Assembly (NCBI GenBank): GCA_003427395.1
Contig: BFEA01000054.1
Location: 3,990,651-4,028,373, forward strand
Direction of reading: 5' to 3'
Source: Chara braunii
Lineage: Eukaryota; Streptophyta; Charophyceae; Charales; Characeae
DNA length: 37,723 nt
Of the stretch, positions 20,991 to 30,955 are shown piece after piece. A program made the translations under genes and the position numbers. The notes under the pieces were generated by a model that saw nothing but the letters and a program-made list of their open reading frames with translations, did not search any database and was not told the origin of the DNA. The first letter of the stretch is position 1. Each line of letters opens with the position of its first letter.

Positions 20991-21439
20991 CAAGCTTCAC
21001 AAGGAGGGTAGCGATGCTCGGGAGGGGGTATGAGCAGACTGTGGGGGATACCTTACACTGGGGCTGGGGAAGATGTGAGGGCGAACATCAAACCTAAGCG
21101 AAGGCAGATTAGGGTATGGGGCAGGCAGATGAATACTTTGGGTGGAAACTGGATTTCTCTGGGTTGTAGGGTGTGAGAATGGGACTGTTCCAAGTTGGGG
21201 CTGACGGGGAAGGTCTTCTAATTTCAACACTCTTTGTTGGTGAAGGCAGTGAAGGGACAGGGCGGGAAGGAGGAGGGGGGGAATAATTTTCTAAGCACTA
21301 ACTATTTAAGTACTGCACAAGTGCCTGGGCGGGAGACGACTGTCTTTAAAGAACCAGGATAAGGGTAGTACATCACTAATTAGGCTAATTACGCTACGTC
21401 CACCTTAGTTGGCTGTGACACTCCCTGGGTGACATTTGG

Positions 21440-21946
21440 TTTCTTCTATTATGGATAACAAGACTTCAGGGATAGCTGAATCCTGGCTGGTGTTTGCTAG
21501 AGTAGTAGTGTTCTGAGCTCTTGGTTTGTTGATGCCAGAACGACGGTGGTCGGTGCTGGGGTGTTTGCCCTGTGACCTGTTTTGTAGCAAGAGTGTGAGG
21601 CCTGGTAGAGAGATCTGGGGATTTGTCGAGGGAGGAAGGCGATCCAGTGGCAAACTAGGAGGTACTACCAAGACAACCTTTGAGGCCGGGTATAGTTTTG
21701 GTAGTGAGAACACGACAGCGATGGCAGGTATTGGGCAGGTTGATTTTATCTTTGGAGTGCTGAGTACTAGTTTAGGGGAAAGCTAAGAGTTGCTCATTGA
21801 TTGTGAGGCTGCAAGTTGCGGATGTAGTCATCATCTTTGTCATCATCAGCTGATTTACTAATCTCCATCATCTTTAGCATCATCATCATTAGTATCATTA
21901 TCTCACAGTCTTCGTAGAATCAGCAATTAAAAAAAAAAAAAAAAAA
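21440..21946 (+). repeat. Tandem 3' unit 1 of the insert, with A18
   Basis: Shares ordered blocks with 21990-22470: cagaacgacg.tgg, gagtgtgaggcct.gtagaga, gagggaggaaggc.atccag, and tctcacagt.ttc.tagaatca. It ends in its own 18-base A tract (21929-21946). Confidence 0.7.
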
Positions 21947-21989
21947 GTTATATCAAGCTTTCTGGTGTTCTGTAATGCTTAGCGGCATC

Positions 21990-22634
21990 TAGTCTTCTTC
22001 CTCGGCCGGGATATAGGATTTCAGGGATGGTCGAATCTGGACTGATATCTGCAGCGTTGCTTTGTTCTGTGCCCCTGGTTTGCCGATACCAGAACGACGC
22101 TGGCCTGAGCTGGGGCGTCGCCCTGTAACCTGCGAATGGCAGGAGTGTGAGGCCTTGTAGAGAGATCTAGGGTTTTGCTGAGGGAGGAAGGCAATCCAGA
22201 GGCGAACTGGGGGGGGCTGCCTAGATAACCTATGGGTCCAAGGATAGTCTAGTTGGCGAGAGCAGGTCAGCTATGGTTGACGTTGGTTAGGATGGCCTCG
22301 TCTCTAAGATGTCATGTCCTGGTACAGGGAGGGCTAGGAGTTGTTCTTGGATTAGGAGGCAAGAATTGCTGATATAGCATAGTCTTCTATAATTTTTGCA
22401 TACTAATCATCATCATTGGTATTATTATCTCACAGTTTTCATAGAATCAATAGAAGTTCATCATCATCATCATCATATGAGGGAGGCTGAGCCCGGTTCT
22501 CAGCATGTTCGGTTCAGTCACTCTGGGTAGACTGTGAGGACCTCGGCCTCAATCTTCTTATTGATAATATCAGCCTTGGGCACTGGGCCCGGTTAAGAAA
22601 CCAAAAAAAAGAAAAAAAAAAAAGAAAAAAAAAA
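21990..22634 (+). repeat. Tandem 3' unit 2 of the insert, with terminal A tail
   Basis: Second copy of the unit at 21440-21946, diverged at roughly a quarter of positions by eye. It ends in the terminal A-rich tail. Confidence 0.7.
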
Positions 22635-22652
22635 AGCCCACTGCTACTCCAG
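22635..22652 (+). repeat. 18-bp target duplication, right copy
   Basis: agcccactgctactccag; see 19028-19045. Confidence 0.85.
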
Positions 22653-23300
22653 GAACTTTGGAATTTGCTTATAGATATGAGAAGCATATGCAGCAGGCTG
22701 TAGAACACATGCACAGAGCACAGGCGGCAGTGGTCGAATCTAAGAACAAACATCGGGTTTAGGGTTCCCCGATTTGTCACAAAAACCTAAAGCTGCCGCC
22801 CATCTACATTTCAGGTAGGGGACAGAGTCTGGGTCAAGGCTTCTGAACTGGGACAGGAGCACGGGATCTTACGTAAGCTCATGCCACAGTACTGTGGACC
22901 ATGGGAGGTTCTGGATGTAGTTGGGAATGAACCAGACGGACCCTCATATGTTATTCGGATCCCTGGACACCTTCGTACCTACCCTGTTTTTCACGCCTCT
23001 AAGCTGGCACCGTCCAAAGAAACTGATCAGTTTCCCACTCGCCGCTCAGTGCTGCCCCCAACCATGGACGAAGAGGTCGACATCGACGACATCATGGACC
23101 ACAAGGAAATGCCGGTTCCAAGACCAACAGGCAGGGGACGTCCTCCTAATTCGAAGCTGCAGTACGGAGTTCGGTTCAGACATCACACTGATCCAAAGGA
23201 GGATAGATGGTTCACACGGGAGGAACTGATGCAGACCGCACCGCAGGTTGTCGCCCACTATGAGAAGTTGCTACAGAAAGGAAAGCGCCAGATTGAATGA
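22637..23300 (+). pseudogene. Gypsy integrase C-terminal domain, chromodomain-like end
   Basis: Resumes with PTATPGTLEFAYRYEKHM and a helical AQAAVVESKNKHR. After a frame change it gives FQVGDRVWVKASEL, then the GPY/F-type module (CGPWEVLDVVG ... YVIRIPGHLRTYPVFHASKL), and ends with a chromodomain-like stretch (TDPKEDRWFTREELMQTAPQ, then VVAHYEKLL). Such domains steer integration to chromatin in chromoviruses; that role here is by family only. The stop at 23298 lies just upstream of the PPT. Confidence 0.85.
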
Positions 23301-23325
23301 ACTTCTCAGAGGAGTAGCGAAGTAT

Positions 23326-23336
23326 GGAGGAGGGAA
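23326..23336 (+). promoter_or_regulatory. Polypurine tract
   Basis: ggaggagggaa directly abuts the TG start of the 3' LTR, the expected place for plus-strand priming. Confidence 0.8.
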
Positions 23337-24276
23337 TGCGAGGCTCAAGGCCTCGATCTGCCCTACTGGGCCCTATTTTCTGTACAATCGGCCGCCCTAA
23401 GTGAAGGCAGGCTCGACCCAGGGCCTACAGGCCTAATTTTGGGGTCATCACGCAACTGGGTAAATTCAGGCAGTTGCGCAGCGCCAGTTGGTTGAGAGCG
23501 CCCAGGCCCAGACTGCCTCTTTCGAATGTAACTGAGGCAGGCCGTGGGTCAGATTCGCAACATGAACCAAACACAGGCCGCAGGCAGTTGGACACGGGCA
23601 ACCATTGCAGGCCCAGGGCCTGTTTCGTTTGCACTGGGGCTCAGCCTCTCTGGGCCTACCGGAAGCTTCTGGGCAGGGGCCCACCGCAGCCAGGCTGCAT
23701 GCAAGCAGGCAGGCCACTTCCATTTAGGAAAGTGCCTGCCCACGCATTCGGCATTCGGGCACTGGCTGCATGCAGCACAAGCGCTGCTGTGCTAACGCTG
23801 GCCAGCGCTCACGCGCTCACGGGCGAGCTGGAAGGAGCAGGCAGCCATAGCCGAGCGGCGCTGCTGTATGCTGGATGGGGCGCATGGTAGTCTTTGGGTG
23901 CATGAGGCATCTGTGAGTTGGGGATCGAGGTTATGAGTGAGGCGAGAGACGTACCTGGTGCTTGAGGCGAACGGCATTGGCCGAGATCTGCTCATACTTC
24001 GGGTAGCTGTTGACGTCATTGGCGGCATTGTAGATAGGCTAGATAGGATCTGCCATTTGTAATCTGGGCGCCGAGCGCCAGATAGGATGTCGACATTTGT
24101 TCTTTGTTGATGATGATGAGAATATTCGAACATTGTCACTTATGAGCTTTTGCTGTGCTCTTATTTGGTGGGATTCGTGATGCAATTCTGCTTTTGGTTC
24201 GAGGTCACGACTTTCTGGTCTCATGTGTATGATGCTGCTTGGTTTCTGAAGTTCGCTATCACTCATTTTCCTTGCA
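23337..24276 (+). repeat. 3' LTR
   Basis: About 940 bp, starting tgcgaggct and ending ccttgca. Compared with the 5' LTR it has an extra ~25-30 bp near 23548-23578 and lacks the doubled 32-bp block. Confidence 0.92.
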
Positions 24277-24927
24277 CAATCAAAATTGACGTCAACACAA
24301 TAGACGTAGACCAAGACCACAAAAATAGACAGGGCTAAACCGAGACAGAGGGTCAGCGGGAGTAGAAAGCAAAGAGAGCACACAGAGAAAGGACAATACG
24401 CATGATGAAAACTCCCGAACGCGACTTTTCGAATGATAAACAATGAAGTACAGCGGCAAGGACTCAACTAGTTTCGGCTGGCCCCCCAACCAGCCATCAT
24501 CAGGGGTCTTGATCGTCGTCGTCGCAAGTGTATAGGAATGATTGACGACTGCGTATTTATCCTAGACTAGTAGTCAAGAAAGGACCAGAAACTACTGCCG
24601 CAATCGTGTAGAGCCTCAATCGTCCGGTACTTACTAGAAGCAGAACCCTACTATCTTCAAAGAAAACACATCAGCCTCGAACCTTCACCTAGTATATCTC
24701 AGGAAAGAGCAGGGCCTCCAGAAAGTCGAAAAGGTCACAGCATCGAGGCCATCAGAAAAGGAACAACCGTAGGTCGAACTCTGGAAAGTCGAACAGATCC
24801 CCACATAGAGACCAGGGTCCGTCAAAAGAAAAACCCAATTTAAAGAAATCTAAAACACCAGTCCACAGATCGAGTAAGGAAAGCATTCAGTATAATTCCC
24901 TTGTCTGAAAACAAAACCCTAAAGGCC
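24277..24927 (-). repeat. PLE upstream pseudo-LTR, main piece
   Basis: Collinear with 5171-5875. With 11762-11801 it makes a ~690-bp partial copy of the PLE 3' end lying head-to-tail upstream of the full copy. It has one 16-bp unit where the other copy has five. It ends inside the RT C-terminal ORF, as expected of a 5'-truncated copy. Confidence 0.85.
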
Positions 24928-25590
24928 ACCCTCTCAGGAGCAACTCCCTGGTCCAGCCGGCCGTACGGACTGGCCTCTGCCACTTGCCATGAGGTCCATA
25001 CCAGGTCCTCCATCAGCCGTGACGGTTCAGGCGCTTGCACCAGGACCGGTCTGAGATCCGCCGAGTGCAGCTTCCCGGACTGGTCCTCCCAGTCCTCTTG
25101 CCCAGCATGAACAGGGGCGTGATGGCGTCCTTACTGGGATGCCATCATTTCATCTTCAAGCACTTTGGTGGTGACCGCGAGCAGTGACCCCGATCTGTAC
25201 ACCACTACTTCCCAGTCATCACGAGCTTTTTTCCATCTGCAGGGTATGATAATCCGGTTATCTCCCCCCCTTCCTAGCATCCAGTCTGGCTGCTGCTGCT
25301 ATTTCTTTGGTCTTCCCCTCTGCGATCTTCTGGAGAGTCAGGTAGTGCGCCTGTAGTTCCTTGTTTTTGTCCTTGAGGGCGGCCCCTTCCTTCTGCGGAG
25401 GTCTGCCTGTGACCCCGGTTCCGTTTGGGCTTTAAGTTCTGTCTGCGGCTGCACAGTGGGGTTGTTGTTCAATGCCTTGCTTTTTTTCGATTTACTGGGT
25501 ATTTTGTCCTTGACTGCATAAGTTGCAGGCCACTGGAACTGTTTCTAGTATCATACCTGATTATCCACTTGTATGCTGTCCCCCTCTATC
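24928..25590 (-). pseudogene. Unrecognised coding remnant, 5' half (split by PLE)
   Basis: On the minus strand from about 25590 this reads as a Lys/Gln-rich part (KDKIPSKSKKSKAL; TVQPQTELKAQTEPG), a coiled-coil part (LKDKNKELQAHYLTLQKIAE; KTKEIAAAARLDARK) and, after a frameshift in a G7 run near 25270, a globular part (IIIPCRWKKARDDWEVVVY; EPSRLMEDLVWTSWQVAEAS), ending VAPERVA at the PLE border. One TAA follows MMASQ. No family recognised. The next residues, VLVSDYRLFL, are found at 5120 beyond the PLE. Confidence 0.5.
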
Positions 25591-25681
25591 CTAAGCTTGT
25601 TCTGACGCTATTTGCTGCTTATTAAGCCTTTTTGTCCTTTCTTTTGTTTAGTAGGTCTAGTTTCTCTTTTACCTGGGCCGA

Positions 25682-25835
25682 GGTCCCACTAGCAAAGAGG
25701 ATTGGATTGAACCCCTCAATTTGGCCGCGTTTGTGGACAAGTGCAGAAAATCGATATTGAACTCCTTTTCTGCATCTCTGCCTGAAACACGCACAGATTC
25801 AGGATCTTAATCCAATCCCCGTTGCTAGTGGGACC
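25682..25835. mobile_element. GGTCCCACT MITE, copy 2 (154 bp)
   Basis: Ends ggtcccactagcaaagagga and gttgctagtgggacc are inverted repeats. Same length and internal blocks as 8812-8965. Confidence 0.8.
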
Positions 25836-26645
25836 ATGCTCCTGTTCTCATGGGGCCACCAGGTCAGTCTGTATTTGTTGCTTAATAGTTTCTGTAACTT
25901 CTTCGGATCCCCCTTTTGTCGCGCCCCTTCCATTTCATATATGCACTGTTTTCACTACCATCTTCACCGAGTAGAACGCCCTCTTCACCCAAATAGAACG
26001 CCTGGTCATTATCGCCGCACCTGGACTGAAAAATGCCCCAAATACAGCTAGTTTAATGACAGGGCATTATGTTCGGGTGAATACAGTAGAGTGCCCAGAG
26101 GACTGTTCTCCTTCCCATTCTGAACATGTTATCGGCATTGCCTCGGCAAAGGTGCCGTCGGAATCCCAACTTCTTCCTGTAAAAATGCCATCTTTGCTCT
26201 TCAGTGTTCAGACCCTGTCAGCAGCCTCTTCCCACCTCCCGCGTAGGCCGTATCCCCCAAACCCTTGGTGATGATACATTCCCACCACCACAAGGTTGTG
26301 AGTCCTCCACCCAGGGGTGTGGACAAGCATCAGTCTGAGAGAAGATGTAGATGTCCATACCTTTTTTCTGTGCACAAGGACGCAGTAGGCACGCATGAGT
26401 GGAAACATAGCCATTCTAATGTGCAAACCTTGACTTCTGTGGCACTCAGTATCATCATGTGTTTAAACCACCTGGTCCAGTACTTGGCCCAGCTATCGGC
26501 CGCCGAAAAAAATAGAGTAGAAACATTTCTAGTCGGATGAATTTGGGCGCTCCTGTAGTGGCCCGTACGTTTCCTAAAATAGTCGCTCGGGCACTACTTT
26601 AGGAAGTACTGGTGGCTTAAAGATACAAGTAATCTACATGCAAGT
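25836..26645. other. No gene seen
   Basis: Mixed-composition sequence without a supportable ORF. Short frames exist on both strands, but none carries a recognisable motif. Confidence 0.4.
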
Positions 26646-26756
26646 NNNNNNNNNNNNNNNNNNNNNNNNNNNNNNNNNNNNNNNNNNNNNNNNNNNNNNN
26701 NNNNNNNNNNNNNNNNNNNNNNNNNNNNNNNNNNNNNNNNNNNNNNNNNNNNNNNN
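26646..26756. other. Assembly gap (111 N)
   Basis: A run of N bounded by an A/GA-rich right edge. Its content and true length are unknown. Confidence 1.
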
Positions 26757-27085
26757 AAAAAAGAGAGAGAGAAGAGTTGCAGGTTCACTTCCAATACCTT
26801 GTTTCGCCAGCTATAGGCAAATTAAATTTAATTAGTAAAATTATGTTTTCCTGCAGTGTTGGGCCCTGAGACAAGAATCTGTTTTAAAAATGTTCACATT
26901 CAATTTGATTGCCAAACTCTCCTCTCAAATAATCTTGCTGCCTTCTTCTCCCCCCTCCCCCTCCCTTTTCTCCCCTCTTATCTCCTCCCAGCTACATAGA
27001 TGACACTCCTCCCCTGGGCGTACAAGGCTTGCTACTTCTGGCTTGCTACTTCTGTCCGCAGCAGCTCATCTGATCTCCGGGGCAA
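26757..27085. other. No gene seen
   Basis: AT-rich, then a C/T-rich stretch (26940-26995). A 17-base phrase, cttgctacttctggctt, is partly doubled near 27027-27055. Confidence 0.4.
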
Positions 27086-27170
27086 GGTCCCACTTGCACG
27101 GATTAAGAGATTCTGGCCGTTGATCTTGGCTATCTACGGTCAATATCGCTTAATTCGTGTAAGTGGGACC
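27086..27170. mobile_element. GGTCCCACT MITE, short member (85 bp)
   Basis: ggtcccacttgcacggatta on the left is mirrored by ttaattcgtgtaagtgggacc on the right. It has the same terminal nine bases as the 154-bp copies but a different interior. Confidence 0.7.
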
Positions 27171-27250
27171 TAGCCCCCGGTCCCACCTAAACTATTTGCA
27201 GTGCCTTGCAAATTAATTTTAGGGCTTAGTAAAAGAAATAAAAAGAAAGG

Positions 27251-27330
27251 CCCATTGCACGATTGCAGTTGCGACCCGCCGCCTCGCACCCCCATTGCAC
27301 GATTGCAGTCGCGATCTGCCGCCTCGCACC
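27251..27330 (+). repeat. 40-bp tandem duplication
   Basis: Two 40-base units (cccattgcacgattgcag and following) differ at three positions, all C/T. Confidence 0.9.
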
Positions 27331-27730
27331 CCCCACCCCACTCCCTCCCCCCCCCGTGGGAAAAAAAAAAAGAAAGAAAACAACAACAACAACAAAACTG
27401 AGCAGTTGCAGCAACATTTTCATTTGGCTCACCTCCTGCTTTCTCCATTTCATGCATAGTCAAGAATATGTAGGCCCATCAGAGTTGACTTATGGATCTT
27501 CTGACTTCATTTTATGCCCACTGTCTGGCTGCTTTTCAGTGCCCTGTGCGTCCACAGTTGACCCACTTTTTTCCAGCTCTCCCTGCTGGCCTTCTGTTCT
27601 GCTGGCTCTGGGAGGAGGTGGGCCTGATGTGAATTGTGTCTGACTTTTTCTTCAAAAGGGTTATGGGAAGTTTCTGTGCCAGCAGATCTCCCCTTCTCAA
27701 AGCCAATCATAGCGACATAAAAAGAGAAAA

Positions 27731-27863
27731 GGGATGACTAGGCTAGGGTGCAGTCAGGGTTTCAGTTTGAAAATGCACTTGAGGCACAATTTCACGAATG
27801 TTGTGCCAAAGCACGGAAAATGGTGAATGTATACAACCTAACTTTAGAGTTTGTGTTTGGGGG

Positions 27864-27930
<67 letters not shown>

Positions 27931-27993
27931 GGTATCCGAGGGATGGCTGAAGTGGATTTTAAACTGAAATCGTGACTACGCCCTAGTTACCCC
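27731..27993. mobile_element. TIR DNA element (family alpha, copy 2) with G65
   Basis: Ends ctagggtgcagtcagggttt and, inward from the right, ctagggcgtagtcacgattt form a ~26-bp inverted repeat that includes tcagttt on both arms. The left end shares tttgaaaat with copy 1. The centre holds an uninterrupted run of 65 G (27865-27929). There is no coding sequence. Confidence 0.75.
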
Positions 27994-28780
27994 AAAAGAA
28001 AAAGAAGAAAGAAAAAAGAAAAGGAAAAAGAAAAAGAAAAAAGAAAAAGAAAAAGTAAAGACTGCCCACATACCACCCACTCTTTGGGGCAGCGATGCAC
28101 ACATAAGTAGCCAAACAAGCAGAGGCTACAGATACCCAGAATCTGATGAATAGAGTCACTGGGAGAATCAGCTGCTGCTTTAGAAAAACTCTTTCATGCG
28201 ATGGCGGCATGGTGATGCCATCTCCACTCCCATATCCAGACATAATTTTTTTTATTATTATTATTATTTTTAATTATCCAGACATAATCTTAGCTGAGAT
28301 TGAATTATAATTATCCAGACGGAAAAAGGGGCAAAGGACATGACCAGATTGCATGCTCCTGATAAGGAAAACGGAAAAAGGAGCCCAATTTCTAATTCAC
28401 TATATGCTACCCCTCCATCTACCTGATGGGGCAGTTGAACAGACAACAACTGCCCCCCCCCCTCCCCTTCCTCCCCCCCCCCCCCCACCCCCTCCTCCTC
28501 TTCCCTTCTTCCCCACTCAGGAGAAGAAGTTCATAAATACATACAAGAAATTTAAAACTAATTGAAAATGATGCCCTCCCACCAAGGACTGGGGCCGCCA
28601 GAGCGGGTATGGGACCCACTACACCAATGAATGTTGTCCTTTTCTTTCTCTCCAGAACAAAAGCCCCACTATGGAGATGCATCTTTTCAGTGCTGTGGAG
28701 GAAAAGGGGGGCCACTGTACAGAAGGTTTCCAGCAGCATGTAAGTATACTACGAAAGAAGGTCTAGCAGAGCAACATAGG
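27994..28780. other. Low-complexity region, no gene
   Basis: Contains a GA-rich run (27995-28055), (ATT)n (28245-28270), three copies of attatccagac (28275-28320), and C-rich runs (28452-28500). No supportable ORF. Confidence 0.5.
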
Positions 28781-28794
28781 CACCTAAATATCTG

Positions 28795-29045
28795 TGGTAG
28801 CTCAGTGGGTACTAAGAGCTCTTTTTTTGTTATTTGGGAAAACCATATGATTATACTATCAGATATGGAACTGAGGCTGGGTTTGATCCTGTCGGCCGTC
28901 AACCTCCCCTTCACATGGTTAGTTGGTGCTCCCCATGTACTTGTCCCCCAGCCTAGTACAGTGCACAGATAGATCAGATGATGTAGTAGCGCAGTGGGTT
29001 GAGCTTGGGTGTTGCAGGACAGAGGTCCAGGCTTCAGTTCTGATT
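28795..29045 (+). promoter_or_regulatory. Two tRNA-like pol III A/B box pairs
   Basis: tagctcagtggg (28798) and tagcgcagtggg (28987) both match the A-box consensus TRGCNNARYNGG fully. The first is followed 81 bases on by ggtttgatcc, a near B box with unusually long spacing. The second is followed at 43 bases by ggcttcagttc, a weak B box. Neither folds convincingly as a tRNA by eye, so these look like tRNA-derived SINE heads or tRNA relics. Confidence 0.4.
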
Positions 29046-29224
29046 GGCCCTTGGAGTGGATGATCACAATGTCATAGTAGACGGTTACCCTAGATCCTTG
29101 CTTGGGGGGGTAGGGCCGCAGGTAGAGTGGTGATGGGGGGGGATTGTTTTTTTTGGCAGAAACATCACGCTGCATCTCCTCTATGATCCAAGGTGTGGTG
29201 CAAGAACCACCTGGGTTGAGGGTT

Positions 29225-29300
29225 GCAGTTGAGATGCTCCAGTCTGTTGGTGGGGGGCTGCACCTGCCGGAAAATGGGTCCAGCGTCCCAATGGTACACG
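29225..29300 (-). repeat. SINE-like core, copy C
   Basis: 29236-29290 read on the minus strand gives ggacgctggaccc, ttccggcaggtgcagcc and ccaccaacagactggagc, matching copies A, B and D. A short A8 on the minus strand lies near 29148. Confidence 0.55.
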
Positions 29301-29351
29301 AAATAGCTCAGACATGATTGGTTTGTTTGCACTGGGCTGATCTTTCAGGTA

Positions 29352-30917
29352 ACTGTACTGGAGGGTTTGTCTGCTTCCCATGTTGAGAAAATAAACCAGA
29401 GTGGGAGAAAGGATGGCCCAAAACGGACCAAGGTCCCGCTGAGATGGCACGAAATTAGAAGGCAGGCCCTTTTTGGTCATTCCCAAATCCTCGATCTAAC
29501 AGGACCACCCTTTTCCCTCACCCGCAAGTCCAAATGGCTGCGATGGGTCAAGAAGGGCATTTACACGATTGGGGATCTGTGGAACGATAACACAGCAAAC
29601 TGGGAATCATGCGAAGCAACTCGCAACAAACTGGGCCTTTTCCCACACCTACACCAAGAGCTAGCAGAGATCCAGGAAGCGATCCCCTTGGCATGGGTGC
29701 GGGCTCTGCGGAAGGGTCCAGTTCTAATTAAAGGGGACTGGGTGGTCAACATTCAAACTTTGCACCTACCCATGACCATCTACAAGATTGGCAAAGGCTC
29801 CTCTCCGACCTCCCTCAAACTGATATCATATACCCCAGAGCTGCCGGGGGCGAGATGGTCCCTCCTTCACAGGATGGAACAGCTCGACGGCAGGAGCCCG
29901 CCTGAAGCCTTCATCCGCGTACAGGTGATACAAGGCGAAGAAGTTCTGTATGCCTATGAACCATGTACACCCCTCTCCCATCCCCTCTTTGATCCTGCGG
30001 AATGGGAATGGAAATGAGGAAGATCTTCAACTATGCAGCCATGGCAGTACTCAGTCAAAAATGGATACAGATCAATGCGAAACTGTGTCCCAGTTAGGGA
30101 AACTGTTCTGAGGCGGTGGGAAAGAGATTCGTCTCTTAAGAAAACTGACCTGGCCACCTTCAGATGGTCAGACTACTCCCACATCACACCAACCAACCAC
30201 AGAGCGCTGCAGTGGCAGATCATCCATAGATGCCTGCCCACCCCTGACTGGATTACGGAAATAACCGACCTGGAGCAAAAAGGAATACTGTCGCCACTGT
30301 GCACATACTGCGAACTCATTCCCCCAAGAAAAAGAGCCACCCTCGAACACTGCTTACTGGACTGCCCGATGGTGGCTCGCCTATGGAGGTGGTGGGATGC
30401 GGCCTGGCATTACGTCACAGGCCAACACTTCCCTTGGAAGTTAAGGACTATTCTGTTCGCGATCCTTCCCCCAGAAGGAATGCAGTGGACACAATTCATG
30501 CTGAATTTGTTCCAGTACTCTTGCCTGGCACTGCTCATGGCTGCATGGAGGATGAGGTGTGCCCATGAGAGGGGTCAGCACACCTACAACTTCTTGCAAG
30601 CGAGAGCAACAATCACTGATACAATACTTTGTCAGACACAATCAGCATGGAAAGACTTACAAACTGGGCTACAAAATGAGACAGAAGAGCCCAAGAAATG
30701 ACAGATGCTTGAAAACTTCCGGATGAAATGGCTGGACCCTAATGGCAGGTTATGCAGGTTATGCACAGAAAACCACCCCAACAACCTGCAATGGCAACCC
30801 TGGTTGTCAATCGAATCTAGCTGGGAATTCCTACCACAGGACCACTTCGTCTTTCCCTACCAACCAACTGATTTTGTCCTCGTGCCCGACCCCCCTCCTC
30901 TTCCCACAACCCTAGAC
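29352..30917 (+). pseudogene. LINE ORF2 C-terminal part with zinc-binding domain
   Basis: One frame runs through two in-frame TGA stops (30015, 30699). The N-terminal part (VPLRWHEIRRQALFG; WLRWVKKGIYTIGDLWND) resembles the region after the RT of plant L1-type LINEs. At 30200-30400 is the zinc-binding reverse-transcriptase domain: ALQWQIIHRCLPTPDWI, LCTYCELIPP, then LEHCLLDCPMVARLW. Endonuclease and RT are absent (5' truncated), and the 3' end is cut by the adapter at 30918, so the tail is not seen. Confidence 0.8.
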
Positions 30918-30955
30918 CTGTCTCTTATACACATCTAGATGTGTATAAGAGACAG
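30918..30955. other. Nextera mate-pair junction adapter (artefact)
   Basis: Same 38-base palindrome as at 8591. It joins a LINE 3' end to unrelated sequence, so the neighbours are not reliably contiguous. Confidence 0.97.

Larger units (their letters stand above)
19046..22634 (+). mobile_element. 3.6-kb poly(A)-tailed non-LTR-type insertion
   Basis: The insert has an 18-bp target duplication and ends in an A-rich tail (22602-22634, with occasional G), the marks of target-primed reverse transcription in plus orientation. It has no RT, endonuclease or other recognisable ORF. The parts are: a GC-rich head (19050-19300), a (CAT)n region (19890-19997), a pyrimidine-rich then purine-rich stretch (20040-20460), an AT-rich core (20480-20990), and a tandemly doubled 3' part. 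It could be a large non-autonomous retroposon or a retroposed non-coding transcript. Confidence 0.75.
11802..24276 (+). mobile_element. Ty3/gypsy LTR retrotransposon (decayed, near full length)
   Basis: All parts are present in order: 5' LTR, PBS, leader, gag, protease, RT, RNase H, integrase with C-terminal domain, PPT and 3' LTR, bounded by an acaat duplication. The domain order PR-RT-RH-IN defines Ty3/gypsy. Without the 3.6-kb insert at 19046-22652 it is about 8.9 kb. Every ORF carries stops or frameshifts, and the second catalytic Asp of integrase is Asn. It sits inside the PLE upstream pseudo-LTR. Confidence 0.92.

Noticed and set aside
28795-28895. A functional tRNA gene
   Set aside because: The A box is perfect, but the spacing to the B box is about twice normal and I could not pair an acceptor stem.
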